NCBI GenBank assembly: GCA_963978895.1
Contig: OZ022238.1
Span: 18,416,371-18,480,370 of the forward strand
Source: Erpobdella octoculata
Taxonomy: Eukaryota > Annelida > Clitellata > Hirudinida > Erpobdellidae
DNA length: 64,000 nt
Direction: 5' to 3'
This document shows, piece by piece, positions 35,366 through 46,947 of the stretch; the first letter of the stretch is position 1; each line of letters starts with the position of its first letter. Below the pieces are notes generated by a model, which was given only the letters and a program-made list of their open reading frames with translations, did no database searches and was not told the DNA's origin. The position numbers were made by a program, and so were the translations under genes.

Positions 35366-35799
35366 AAGACCTCACTTTGCGTCGTTTCGTTTTGCATTTT
35401 TTCGAAGTTGCGTCGCTGCTGAATTAGTAATAATTTTCATTTTGCGTCGTTAGATTTTCAAAGTTGCGTTGTTTTGGATTCGAGTCATTAACTTTTTTTA
35501 AATTTTTTATAGAAAATTTTTTCTAAAAAATGGCACGACTTTTGTTTCTAATTGCGCCATGCCATCAAAAAAGTAAATCAGATCGAAACTAGGGACACCT
35601 ATTGTGAATTGGCAATACGGTGAAGCCTCATTTAAGACATACAAAATAATGCAAACAGATGTTGCGAGAATTTCAAATAAAGAATAATCATTTAAGAAAC
35701 AAAATAAAATTTGTGAATATCTACGTTTTGTATTTTCATTATCTATTATTAAATTGAACTTACTACATTACTCTAAACATCTACTTATAGTTTTTAGCC

Positions 35800-36082
35800 A
35801 AAATGAGTGGAAATTGCATTGCTGGTAGAATTAGCAAAAATAAAACAAACTCTCAGCTTGGAGACAAAATTAGATATTCTGCGACGATTTGATAAGGGAG
35901 AGAAGGCTGTGGAGATAGCAAAGGCTGTTGGTCTGGCTGCAAAAACTGTCAGAACTATTAGAGATCGAGATGGAGATAAAATAAGAGAGGCTGCAAAATC
36001 AGCAACATCATTAGATGCTAAAACGATGACCCGTACAAGGAGTACTTTGATGATCAAAATGAAATCCTTACTTTCTATTTAG
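35800..36082 (+). pseudogene. Tigger/pogo-type transposase N-terminal fragment
   Basis: The frame gives KQTLSLETKLDILRRFDKGE, AVEIAKAVGLAAKTVRTIRD, ATSLDAKTMTRTRSTLMIKM and LLSI. This is the CENP-B-type N-terminal helix-turn-helix DNA-binding domain of Tigger transposases (Tc1/mariner superfamily); the family normally continues into a second HTH and a DDE nuclease, absent here. An upstream in-phase ATG (MSGNCIAG at 35802) is separated by a one-base shift. No flanking inverted repeats were identified with certainty. Confidence 0.85.
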
Positions 36083-36172
36083 ATAAAAAATCAAGTTGCG
36101 CATAGAATACCTTTAAGTAAAATAGTCAATTTTCTATTAATTTTGTTTCTTACACACATATATATATATATA

Positions 36173-37100
36173 CTAGCGGGGTTACCCGGCGTTGCCCGGG
36201 GTTTTTAGAGGTTTTTCTAATGTTTGTCTCTCTCGCTCCCGTTTCCTTCTCCACTTTCCCGTTTTCGTCGCGTTCCCGGTCGCTTTTCCGCTCTCGGTCG
36301 ATTTCCAGCTCCTGGTCGCTTTCCAGCTCCTGGTCGCTTTCCAGCTCCCGGTCGCTTTCCCGCTCAGAAGTTTTGTTATCGATTTTCTCTCTTGCTCGCG
36401 TTTCCTTCCAAGCTTGCTCTCCCAATTCCAGTCGCTTTCCGCGTTCCCGGTCGCTTTCCGCTTTCCCGGTCGCTTTCCCGTTCCCGGTCGCTTTCATGTT
36501 CCCGGTTGCTTTCCCGTTCCCGGTCGCTTTCCCGTTCCCGGTTGCTTTCCCGTTCCCGCTCACGCTTGCTCTCCCGTTCCCGGTCACGTAGTGTTTGTCT
36601 GGATTGAGCATTGCTTACTCTTATTGTTTCCAGTTTTGCTTCCCGTTGCTCAGCTGTTTCAGATGAACGGTATTGAGCAGCGTTTAATCGAAGGCTTTCC
36701 AGTCTTGCTTCCCGTTGCTCAGCTGTTTCAGATGAACGGTATTGAGCAGCGTTTAATCGAAGGCTTTCCAGTCTTGCTTCCCGTTGCTTAGCTGTTTCAG
36801 ATGAACGGTATTGAGCAGCGTTTAATCGAAGGCTTTCCAGTCTTGCTTCCCGTTGCTCAGCTGTTTCAGATGAACGGTATTGAGCAGCGTTTAATCGAAG
36901 GCTTTCTTTTTTTTTAGCATTGTATAATCGAAGGCTTTCAAGTCTTGCTTTCCGCTGTTCTTCTGTTTCTGAACTTCGTAATGCCTTTTTCTTTCTTGCT
37001 TGGAGCGTAAGTTGACCAATAGCTTTTCGTTTAGGTGGCATAATTAATTCGATAGAAAAATTTGAAATTTGAAATTGTAATTTTTCAGCCAATTTTCAAT
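36173..37100 (-). mobile_element. Helitron family B that still carries the start of the Rep/helicase ORF
   Basis: The minus-strand 3' end is CTAG at 36173-36176, with the CCCGG/CCGGG hairpin. Upstream of it are eight or more 18-bp-type units, and upstream of these the coding start of a Helitron protein. This copy links the coding Helitron to the non-coding minisatellite Helitrons. Confidence 0.85.
36376..37044 (-). pseudogene. Helitron protein N-terminus fused in frame to the 18-bp minisatellite
   Basis: The ATG at 37044 starts MPPKRKAIGQLTLQARKKKA, the typical basic start of animal Helitron polyproteins. Next come 23-residue repeats (SSETAEQREARLESLRLNAA), four near-identical copies in 69-bp DNA units at 36650-36900. 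The frame then continues, without interruption, through QTLRDRERESKRERERES into RERESD repeats, which are the 18-bp minisatellite units, and stops at 36376. No Zn finger, Rep or helicase remains. An upstream in-frame extension to 37092 exists, but the MPPKRK start matches the family better. Confidence 0.8.
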
Positions 37101-37138
37101 TTATGACGATGTTTTAAAGGAAATAGTTTTGAACTTTA

Positions 37139-37139
37139 T

Positions 37140-37225
<86 letters not shown>

Positions 37226-37226
37226 G

Positions 37227-37282
<56 letters not shown>
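37139..37282. repeat. (TA)n microsatellite
   Basis: TA array with a few TG interruptions. Confidence 0.92.
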
Positions 37283-37285
<3 letters not shown>

Positions 37286-38168
37286 ACATAAACACAGACA
37301 CAGACACACATACATGCACATACACATACATACATACACACATACATACGCACATACATATATATATAGTTCCCGCTCGCTCACCCGCTCCGCTCCGCTC
37401 ATTTTGTGACGGATTTCAAAATTTTTTTTTTTTTTTTGATTTTTATTGACTCTCAAGGTTGTGTGAAAATTTCATTACGATCGGATGAAGGGTGTAGCAA
37501 TGCATAAAGGACATTAACATACATAAATACATATATACAAACATTCATTTTTATATATATAGATGAATGTTTGTGGGTTAGTTTGTCTATTATAGAAACG
37601 GGAAAGCACCCGGAACGGACAGCGAGCGGGAAAAGAAAAGCAAGCGTGAGCGGGAATGGGAATGGGAGAGCAAACGTGAGCGGGAACGGGGCAGCGACCG
37701 GGACGGGAAAACGACCGGGAGCGGGAAAGCGACCGGGAGCGGGAAAGCGACCGGCAGTGGGAAAACGACCGAAAACGGAAAAGCTAACAGGAGTGGGAAA
37801 GCAGGTGGGAAAGGAAACGGGAGAGAAAGAGACAAACATTAGAAAAACCTCTAAAAAACCTGGGCAACGCCGGGTATCTCCGCTAGTACATACATAAACA
37901 CACACACACAGACACACATACATGCACATACACATACATACATACACACATACATACGCACATACATATATATATAGTTCCCGCTCGCTCACCCGCTCCG
38001 CTCCGCTCATTTTGTGACGGATTTCAAAAATTTTTTTTTTCTTTTTGATTTTCATTGACTCTCAAGGTTGTGTGAAAATTTCATTACGATCGGATGAATG
38101 GTGTAGCAATGCATAAAGGACATTAACATACATAAATACATATATACAAACATTCATTTTTATATATA
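37283..38168. mobile_element. Composite of Helitron units with a 290-bp direct duplication
   Basis: The segment TATACATAAACACA... to CATTTTTATATATATAGA (37265-37560) is repeated at 37887-38168. Between the copies is a complete + strand Helitron (37558-37886) with 18-bp units, the hairpin CCTGG/CCGGG and CTAG at 37883-37886. The duplicated part is the family B head in minus orientation (CTCAAGGTTGTGTGAAAATT; GGTGTAGCAATGCATAAAGG). Confidence 0.78.
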
Positions 38169-38374
38169 TAGATATGCACCGGACATGGGTTTTTCAAATC
38201 CGGCCGGGGCCGGATTCATAATTCAAAATCCGGCCGGGGCCGGAGCCGGAGCCGGGGCCGGTCTTGTAATTTTTTATTATTCATTATTCATTTTTTGTTC
38301 AATTGCATGTTATCATTAAAAACCAACGTAGTAACCAACAGACAATATCAGCTTTATTTCAAATAAACAACAAA

Positions 38375-38634
38375 CAAAAAATAGTAAACAGTATTCGAGG
38401 AGGTGGCAGTGGCAACTTCAACAGCAGCCGCCATCGAAGTCTTTAAACTGTTCATCTCACTGTACAGGATTGGATGCTTAGATCTTAGATGAGTAAGCAG
38501 AGAAGACGTCGAAAAACTTTTGGGAGTATTAGTCTTGCCGCGGGACAACTCCGCGTAGCAGTGTTTACAAACAGCCTTCGAATTATTCGTGATTTTGACA
38601 TCAAAATACGCCCAAAAGCCCGATTTTTTTCTCA
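38375..38634 (-). pseudogene. BED-type zinc finger of a hAT transposase
   Basis: Starting near ATG 38634 with a one-base slip in an A7 run, the minus strand encodes SGFWAYFDVKITNNSKAVCK, HCYAELSRGKTNT, and FSTSSLLTHLRSKHP. This has the W..F, CxxC and HL..H pattern of BED fingers, the DNA-binding N-terminus of hAT transposases. The catalytic part is absent; the frame runs on for ~40 codons of unrelated sequence. Confidence 0.82.
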
Positions 38635-38838
38635 GCCATTTTATGCCGTTAATTTTTAATACTCAAACAAAACAAGAATAATTCAACACAAGAGAGAAAG
38701 AGAATTCAAGGTTCGCGAGCGTGACCTTATAGAGCTTCCGGGCGTGCTATTCTGTTGCAGCAATCGGAAGATTAAATTGATTAATGATTCAACCTAGCTA
38801 TATGAAATAAACTGATAAGAAATAGATAAGCCATTTGA

Positions 38839-38839
38839 A

Positions 38840-38912
<73 letters not shown>
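38839..38912. repeat. (TA)n microsatellite
   Basis: Inside the hAT remnant. Confidence 0.92.
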
Positions 38913-38913
<1 letters not shown>

Positions 38914-39038
38914 CGAATAAACTGTGGAATCAATTTATCTTTGAGACACGCTCCAAGAAACACAACTCGCCATTTGGCAGAAACAACTTTTCTAGCCAAA
39001 TTCTCGACCTTTCGGCACAAAACTCTCTGTTCGAGACT

Positions 39039-39187
<149 letters not shown>

Positions 39188-39322
39188 GTATTTATTTCAC
39201 TGAAATAAATAAGTAAATACGTTAAATCCGGCTCCAAATCCGGCCATCAAATCCGGCCGGAGCCGGATTTGACCGGATTTGGAAAAATGGCCGGTTTTCG
39301 GTGCAACCCTAATATATATATA

Positions 39323-40846
39323 CTAGCAGTGCCCGTAGCGGCTTCGCTCGCATGAAATTAGAGAGTTTGAACCGTGCATCCATAGTAGAGATCAATTTTT
39401 TAGGTCACGGCTCGGCCCGTCGACAACTTAGCCCAGCCCGTTTTAAAAACCTAAACTCCTGGCCCGGAACAGCCCGTTTGAATTAGGACCGGCCCATTCT
39501 TACAGGCCTAGAAGTTCTATATACTTGATGAAAAACTTCGGCCCGTCCCACCTTGACTTCAGGTTTGGCCCGGCCCAACTGAAGACCCTAAAATCACTAA
39601 AATATCTATATACTTGGTGAAAAACCTCGGCCCGTCCCACTTTGATTTAAGGTTTGATCTGGCCCGTGTGAAGACTCTAAAACAACGGCTTGGCCCAACC
39701 GGTGATAAACTGGACTTAGCTACTTTTAACCGGCACAAAACTTCTAAATACTAATTTTTACATTTGTAGCACTTACAGTTTTTGAGTAGCAGTTATTTTG
39801 AAATCAAATAACCCTTATTTCCACCCCACATTTGAGGTCCTGGAAACCAAATTTTTAAAAAAATGTTGAAACACTTATATCATTATTTTTTGAGTAAATA
39901 CTAAATACTAATTTTGACATCTGTAGCATTCACAGTTTTTGAGTAGCAGTTACTTTAAAAACCAAAGAAACCTTTTTTCCACTCCACATTTGAGGTCCTG
40001 ACAACCAAAATTTCAAAAAATGGTGAAACACATATATCCTTATTTTTAGAGTAGAAACTAAATACTAATTTTTACTTTTGTAGCATTTACAGTTTTTGAG
40101 TAGCAGTTACTTTAAAAACCAAGTAACCCAGTTTTCCACCCCACATTTGAGGTCCTGAAAATCAAATTTTCAAAAAATAGTGAAACACGTATATCATTAT
40201 TTTTAGAGTTGAAACTAAATACTAATTTTTACTTTTGTAGCATTTACAGTTTTTGAGTATCAGTTACTTTAAAAACCAAGTAATCCTATTGTCCAGCCCA
40301 AATTTAAGGTCCTGGAAACCAAATTTATAAAAAAAAATGGTGAAACACGTATAGCTTTATTTTTAGAATAGAAACTAAATACTAATTTTTAAATCTGTGG
40401 TATTTACAGTTTTTGAGTAGCAGTTACTTTAAAAAACAAATAACCCTATTTTCCACCCCACATTTGAAGTCCTGGAAACCAAATTTTCGCAGTTTTTGAG
40501 TTGCAGATTCTTTAAAAACCAAATAACCCAATTTTCCAACCCACATTTGAGGTCCGGAAAACCGAATTTTTAAAAAATGGTGAAATACGTATCTTTTTAT
40601 TTTTTAAGAAAAATCCATATACCAAATTTCAAAATCTCCTCATTTTTGGTTTTCGAGATATACATTGTTTTAGAAAAAAGTTTGTTTTCCAGTTTCTTCC
40701 CCTCAGGAGCAAAAGTTTCAAAATTCCTTTTTTAGCGGATGCTTACGCAATAAAAGTAATATAAGTTCCAAATTTCACGTTCCTAGGATGAAGCGTTTGA
40801 GCTCGGCGTTGATTATCAGTCAGTCAGTCAGTCAGTCAGGACATGT

Positions 40847-40857
<11 letters not shown>
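39323..40857 (-). mobile_element. Helitron family A, copy 3 (complete)
   Basis: The minus strand starts in TA repeats with AAAAGAACATGTCCTGACTG and GACT units (40857-40815). It continues with TGCGTAAGCATCCGC and at least five internal repeats of about 158 bp. It ends with an AGCG-AAGC-CGCT hairpin, ACGGGCACTG and CTAG at 39323-39326. Non-coding. Confidence 0.82.

Positions 40858-40908
<51 letters not shown>
40858..40908. repeat. (TA)n microsatellite
   Basis: Between a family A Helitron 5' end and the LTR of SAP element copy 2. Confidence 0.92.
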
Positions 40909-40912
<4 letters not shown>

Positions 40913-42871
40913 ACGATAACTCCAAATCGTATACCGGGCTCAATAGAATGGTTTTGCAGTTTATTGGAAAATAATAAATGAAGCTTTGTTAAGGCTATTT
41001 ATACTTTTTGATCTATTAATAATATGTCCATAAAGGTTGTTCTGAATCCTTTAACGTTTATCAATGGGAAACTGATCGTAAAATCAGTGATTTTACATGA
41101 TAACCCCCTTCTTATATCTGTTTGTCCCGAACAGCATAGTCGCTTTTGTGAAATGCGACTCGGCCACGAACACCAAAATAACTTGATCTTTACTCGTGGC
41201 TTTGACCGCAATTTGCAAACAACATGGTCAAGCCTCTTGACCGTTTGACGCAGTTTCTTCCAGTCCTTCTTTGGCTCATCAACAGAGTCTTTCTTTGGCT
41301 CATCGTCGTCATTTCTGCACGGTTCATCACAGCCTTCTTTGCATGCCTCGTCCAGAACATCTTTGCACGGTTTATCGGAACTGTCTGCTTCTTCTTCATC
41401 CTTCACATCTTTTAGATTTTTCTCAAGAAACTCTTCAAAAGGTTTTTCGAAAACACGTTCCATAAATCCATTAAATCTCTTCATCAAACTGTTATTTGAT
41501 TTTAAAGTGACTCTTAGTCTATCTGATCTAAAATCCTCTGTGGAGTCATCTGATTTAGAACCTTCGGTACCGTTCTCTGTTCTTGGCTCATCTTTTTCAG
41601 AGTTTTTGCTTGCTGCATTGCTATTGTTGTTTTGGAGAAGTTCATCGCCTTCATGTTTGTTTTCTTCCAAGCTACAATCTTTTCACCTTCCGACTCGGCT
41701 CTTTCGTCGGTGTCAACTTTCGTATCGTCCAGCGGATCTTTCTTCAAATCATCGCCATCGTCTCTCAAATCAGTGTCTTCTTTTTTTGTCAAGTTAGCTC
41801 TGACGTATTTCTATATTGGAGTTTCGTCCGTTTTTAAATTCTCGGTTGCTTCATCCGAGTCAGATTCGTCACTAAAATCTGACCCTGAATATTCGGTGCC
41901 GTCTTCTGTTATGGAGGCTTCCGTTTCAGAACCGTCGCTGTATGGGTAAATGCCATCGCTGTTATTGCGATTATTATAATCATCATCGTCATTTTCATCC
42001 TCATCGTTTTGCATTTCGTTTTCATCATTCTTTTTATCTTCTTTAGTTTTGTTGTCGACGTCCAAACCGACTGTATCATTGTCACCATCTTTGCCAGACT
42101 CGTCATCACCATCTTTGCAAGGTTCATCTTGAACATCTTTGCAAGGTTCATCTTGAACATCTTTGCAAGGTTCATCTTGAACATCTTTGCAAGGTTCATC
42201 TTGAACATCTTTGCAAGGTTCATCTTGAACATCTTTGCAAGGTTCATTATCATGACCGTCTTTGACAAGCTCATCATCACGACCGTCTTTTTTGTTTCCG
42301 CAATTGTTTGTGTCACTATTGAAGAGTTCAAGAAATTTCTTCATTTCCTGCTGTGCTGCTCTGTTTTGCTCCTGCGCTGCTCTGTTTTGCTCCTGCGCTG
42401 CTCTGTTTTGCTCCTGTGCTGCTCTGTTTTGCTCCTGTGCTGCTCTGTATTCTTCCACTATTTTGTTCAGAGCCTTCACTAATTCATTTTCTGTTTTGAA
42501 CTCATACTTTTCTGGGTCAAACCCATTGTCCTCCAATGACGTCCGGAGGCGGTCCACGAGCTCAGACTTTCTTCCTTTATCACTGAGATTTCGTTTTCTA
42601 AGTTCCCGCATTAACTCGAGGATCAAGAGCTCATCCAATGCTTTCAAAACCATTCTTGAAATCCCAATTCTGACACCAATGTTACGATAACACCAAATCG
42701 TATACCGGGCTCAATAGAATGGTTTTGCAGTTTATTGGAAAATAATAAATTAAGCTTTGTTAAGGCTATTTAAACCTTTTGATCTATTAATAATATGTCC
42801 ATAATGGTTGTTCTGAATCCTTTAACGTTTATCAATGGGTAACTGATCGTAAAATCAGTGATTTTACATGA
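40909..42871 (-). mobile_element. Short LTR element with a SAP-domain ORF, copy 2
   Basis: LTRs are 40909-41100 and 42680-42871, 192 bp each. The minus-strand primer-binding-like site TTGGTGTCAGAATTGGGAT adjoins the 5' LTR. A purine tract (AAGAAGGGGGTTA) precedes the 3' LTR. TA arrays lie on both sides. Confidence 0.86.
40999..42653 (-). pseudogene. SAP-domain acidic protein of LTR element, copy 2
   Basis: This copy keeps an uninterrupted N-terminal 280 codons. The SAP domain (MVLKALDELLILELMRELRK, GRKSELVDRLRTSL) is followed by five tandem 6-residue units (QNRAAQE) and six units of EPCKDVQD (24-bp DNA repeats, 42110-42250). An Asp/Asn-rich acidic region and SGSDFSDESDSDEATE follow. Frames then break at ~41811 and ~41690, and the rest (DEPKKDWKKL, VVCKLRSKPRVKIKLFWCS) is in other frames. 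The two short repeat expansions are absent or shorter in copies 1 and 3, so the protein's repeat regions evolve quickly. Confidence 0.75.
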
Positions 42872-42872
42872 A

Positions 42873-42876
42873 TATA

Positions 42877-42949
<73 letters not shown>

Positions 42950-42958
42950 ATATATGCA
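42873..42958. repeat. (TA)n microsatellite
   Basis: TA with a few TTT interruptions. Confidence 0.9.
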
Positions 42959-42971
42959 TGTATGTATACAT

Positions 42972-43225
42972 TATTCAATTAAAAAAAATAATTTGAATAT
43001 CTTTCGTATTTCTAAATTAAGTGTATTTGAAATCAAAGTTTGTGTTAAAAAACTCGTTTTTTTCTTTACATGTTTTAAGTTTTAAAATTTCTATCGTTTT
43101 TCTTTCTAGCTTCTGTTTCCTTCCTTGCTTACTTTTCCGCTACCACTCGATTTCTTGTTCCTTATCGTTTTTCCGCTACCACTCGATTTCTTGTTCCTTA
43201 TCGTTCCGGCTTCCTCTCACTTTAA
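42972..43225 (-). repeat. Family X fragment, then degenerate Helitron family B units
   Basis: 42972-43075 matches family X (TTTCGTATTTCTAAATTAAG; AAAGTTTGTGTTAAAAAACT). At 43125-43205 a 38-bp unit with TTTTCCGCTACCACTCGATT is present twice and resembles degenerate family B sequence. Confidence 0.65.
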
Positions 43226-44104
43226 GTGTCTGTGTTTATCTGTCGTGTGTCAAAGGCGTAGGGAAAATTTATGCGGTGGCTTTGTAAAAAAAACAGGAAT
43301 TTGAAAAAATACCCATTTTTTATTTTTCCGCCCAATAAAAACTTGATAACTGGACGGAGGAAAATAGTTGGATGAACTTTTCCTAAAATATTCAATTTTT
43401 TTTCAATTTTAACTTTTTCATTTCTTTTTCAAAAAATAATTGATTACTGTGGATAGGTAGTCGGAAGTAGTTTTCCAAAATAATTTCCAAACTTTTTCAT
43501 TTTTTATCCGCATGCACAAAAAGTTATGACCCACTGAAATTTAGAGGAAACATATGCCCCAATGTCTCCCGTCTCCTACTTCTATGGTTGAAGTCAACTT
43601 AAAGTATCAGATAAAACAGTTTTACTGCAGTTTATTCAATGACTTTTGTTAACAATGAGACGTTTCTCATTAAAAATTCCAAAACAAGCAATTGAAAATA
43701 AAAAAGTTGCACTTCCTATTCATACGTCTAATTAAATTTTTTTTGAAAACATTAAAAACACTAAATTAATTTTTCAAAAGCCTTTTAATGTGAAAAGGTA
43801 AAAATGTCAAGATGTTTAGATAGCGCTTAATTATTGTGAAAAAAAATGCAAATTTCAAGTAGTTGAGAAAAACATTGACAACATAATTACTTTTTAATCT
43901 AGTCATTTTAGGCTTTTATATTCTTTAGCGTCAGTAAACAAATAAAAAACGTATGTGCTGCTCGTTTTTTCTTATGGTTAAAACTTAAATTTTATGAATG
44001 CATAGAACAATGACTTTAAGTTGCTAAAATGTAAAATTTAGGCAAACAATGCTTTCGTCTCTTTAACATATAATCCTAACAGGTGAAGATCCAGTCAATA
44101 AGCA
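43226..44104. other. No gene seen
   Basis: AT-rich, with weak matches to 215-332 near 43320 and 43500. Nothing coding. Confidence 0.4.
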
Positions 44105-44290
44105 CTCTCTATTTTTTTTCATAATAGTTTATAGTTCTTTACACCAGGTGTTTTAAAACACTAATGGCTGTATGTAAAAAGCACTTAAGTACTTCCTGTC
44201 GTGGATCAGAATTTGATTTTTTTTACTTTTCCCTCCTCCTTTCTCCAGGGTTGGAACTGGCTCACAATTAGCGAGGCGGAGTAATGCGGT
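44105..44290. repeat. Copy of the ~180-bp dispersed repeat
   Basis: Same order as 11693-12025: TTTACACCAGGTGTTTTAA, AAGTACTTCCTGTCGTGGAT, GGAACTGGCTCACAATTAGC and GAGGCGGAG. Confidence 0.8.
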
Positions 44291-44360
44291 AACTATTTAT
44301 ATAGAATCCGACACGCACACTTAAATGGTGTGAATTGAGCATTGGCATTGTAATTGTATG

Positions 44361-44488
<128 letters not shown>

Positions 44489-44569
44489 AAAAAGAATAGT
44501 CAAGAAAGGTTTATTGCCAGAGGAAAAAAGTTTTAATTTCAGCCGTTCCAAGCCAGTTTGAATTTGAAA

Positions 44570-44878
44570 ATGAATTATAGAAATTCTAATTTAGTTTTTC
44601 TTCTTACTATTATGTTCAACACTGTAATTTCTCAGAAAAGCGACATTTTTTTTCGGGCAAAAGGCTGTATGAAAGACACATGCTGTGCTTTAGACGATCC
44701 AGATAGCAGAATTGTCCTGGAAAATCAAAAAGGCTCAAAAGCATTATCATGTTCAGTGCAATGCATGAAGAACACTTTTTGTGTTAGTTTTAATTACTGG
44801 TCAAACACAAAAACATGTGAACTATTTGGATTTTCTCCTTATAAGATCAGCTATAATGCACTTTGTCAAAATTATGAG
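44570..44878 (+). CDS. Gene B exon 1: signal peptide and PAN/apple-like domain
   Basis: This is the paralogue of gene A exon 1, with exactly the same length (309 nt) and the same phase-0 donor (TATGAG|GTGATT). Signal peptide: [15 protein letters not shown]. The mature part keeps every cysteine of gene [39 protein letters not shown]. The shared motif CCALDDPD in both, with scattered substitutions elsewhere, indicates selection on the protein rather than recent copying. I chose the ATG at 44570, which aligns with gene A. Expected product is secreted. Its downstream lectin exons are not seen in the window, so this gene may be truncated, differently composed, or continue beyond 64000. Confidence 0.8.
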
Positions 44879-44962
44879 GTGATTATGTTTCATATAATTT
44901 AATTTTTTTTTATATCAGAACGTTTTATTTGTTTTTAATGCAGTTATTTTTTGTTTTGACAG

Positions 44963-44996
44963 AAAATCAATTTTAAAATCAGTTCAGTCATACAAG
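44963..44996 (+). CDS. Gene B exon 2 (34-nt linker exon)
   Basis: The acceptor TTTTGACAG and donor ACAAG|GTTAGT bound a 34-nt exon encoding KINFKISSVIQ plus one base. Length and phases equal those of gene A exon 2. Confidence 0.75.
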
Positions 44997-45282
44997 GTTA
45001 GTTTTTTCAAATTTAGAAAAAATTGTTGTAAGTTTATTTAGATCTCTACCTATACATTGTGTACATTACTGGATAGTTAAGGAATTTTAACAAATAGGTA
45101 ACTGTTTGATATTGCTGGAAATACCACGCGCTATAAAATGTTAAAATTATTTGTCTCTACCATTTTTACAATTATTATATTAACTTGCTTTATTGGTTGT
45201 TGTTTGCTGTTTGCTGTTTCTTGTTTGTTTCTTCGGATTTTCTAAAGCTTATTTAAGACACTTCTAACGGTTGTAAAAACTA

Positions 45283-45735
45283 GAACCCTCAGCTGCCGGC
45301 TTAGCCGGCCATGCCGAGCCGCGAAAGTGCGAAGCCGCCGCCGGTCGCGAAAACCGGGGCTAAGCTGCTAGCCGGCCACAAAAAATTAAGCCTCGCTAGC
45401 CGTGGTTTTAAAAAAATTTAGTTATAATTTTTTAAAATTAATTATTTCTTCATAGCTGCAATCAAAATCATAAACTTTAGAGCCGTACAAAGCGTTCTCA
45501 CCATTGATGTATAAGTTTTCGCGCATTACAACTTCTGGCTGAACTCAATGACAATGCAACTTTAACAAAAAGATCAGATGCAGAAAAATTACAACTTGAG
45601 CTCGATGAATATCTAGCAAGCACTATTATTGGTGATGATTTATTAGCAAAATATTCAGCAAATCCACTCTCCTATTGGGCAGATATTGTTATGACCTATC
45701 CCATACTGTAGCAGCTTGCTTCTTTGTTTCTTGTA
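45283..45735 (+). pseudogene. hAT transposase C-terminal dimerisation domain remnant
   Basis: From about 45520 the + strand reads LQLLAELNDNATL, KLQLELDEYLAS, NPLSYWAD, YPIL, a TAG, then QLASLFLV. This is the hAT C-terminal dimerisation region (E.D.YL..., PL.WW......YP.L..LA...L). A CCGGC-rich segment at 45290-45410 looks like the subterminal repeats of the same element. Only the last ~75 codons remain, with an in-frame stop. Confidence 0.75.
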
Positions 45736-46610
45736 AACCTTAGGCTGGCTATAGACCCTGCTCTTCCCCCGGGGGGGGGGGAGGATGGTTATGTGGACAT
45801 TTTAGAGGAGGTCTAATAGTACATGAATCCACTTGTTTGCCTCAAGTTTGGTGGTGGGTATGGCGTTGGCGGCCATTTTAAAAAATGGCCGATATCGAAT
45901 TTTACAAGTTCTTATAGTGGGTAAAATATTAGGCATAACTCAGTTCAAATGTTAATTATAAACTTGAATTAAATGCTAAATAGTAACTCAGTTCAAATGT
46001 TAATTATAAACTTGAATTAAATGCTAAATAGTATCGTATCAAGTCACGTTTACTTAAAACACTTTTCAAAAGAATATTTTTTTAATATTAAAACCTTTAA
46101 AAAATATAAAAAGTAAGTCAAAAAATCACAGAAATTTAGACTCTTTTCCCCATGGGTGGGATGATGCTAGTAATGAGGACCTTTTAAATCTAGTGCAGTA
46201 GTACATGGATTCACTTGTATGATTTGATTTTGATGATGTATTTTGCGTTATCGACCATTTTTTAAAAGAGCCGAATATGGTTTTAAAAATTAATCACAGT
46301 CAAAATTTAACTTATGAACAAAAATGAAATTAGTCCCAGTTCAGTTTCAGGGTTAATCTGGATGGAAAACGATCAAGCCTTTGCCCTTCTAAACTGAATA
46401 AAATAAGTTTCTACATGATAACTAGCAATATATAATGTCAGCCTAAACTGACCACAATGATATATATAAAAATGTTTCAACCAGATTTTGAACTGTGAAC
46501 ATCTACATTAAATATTTGGAATATAAACTATAAAAAAAATTTGACTTTGAAACTTTGTTCAGTGCTTTAGTTTTTTGAAAAAACTGATATTTTATTCACG
46601 GACATGAGTA
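45736..46610. other. AT-rich region; one perfect 48-bp tandem duplication
   Basis: Units 45937-45984 and 45985-46032 are identical. A G/C run sits at 45766-45783. No gene is supported. Confidence 0.6.
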
Positions 46611-46611
46611 T

Positions 46612-46800
46612 CTATATATATAAAAATCTCGTGACGGTGTTTGTGTCTACACTCCTCCGAAACGGCCAAACCAATTTTCATGAAATTTATTGTGTACGTT
46701 TGGGAGGTTTGAGGATAGGTATACGTAAAATTTAATAAAAATTGGTACAGCCGTTTCGGAGGAGTTTATATATAATAAATAAGCCAAAATCAGACAGACA
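46612..46800 (+). mobile_element. Helitron 5' end, another family
   Basis: Begins TCTATATATATAAAAATCTC, then ACTCCTCCGAAACGGC (near 46669) and its exact reverse complement GCCGTTTCGGAGGAGT (near 46752). The TC start followed by TATATATAAAA is shared with families A and B. Ends in a (CAGA)n stretch and TA repeats. Confidence 0.7.
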
Positions 46801-46802
46801 GA

Positions 46803-46804
<2 letters not shown>

Positions 46805-46870
<66 letters not shown>

Positions 46871-46946
46871 TATATATATATATATATATGAATACCTATA
46901 TATATATATATATGTAAATATATGTATAAATATATATATATATATA
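46805..46946. repeat. (TA)n microsatellite
   Basis: TA array with GATA, TACC and TGTA interruptions, ending at the SINE. Confidence 0.9.
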
Positions 46947-46947
46947 T

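Noticed and set aside
45290..45410. CpG-rich promoter or gene start
   Set aside because: The GC-rich segment consists of CCGGC-type subterminal repeats of a hAT remnant.
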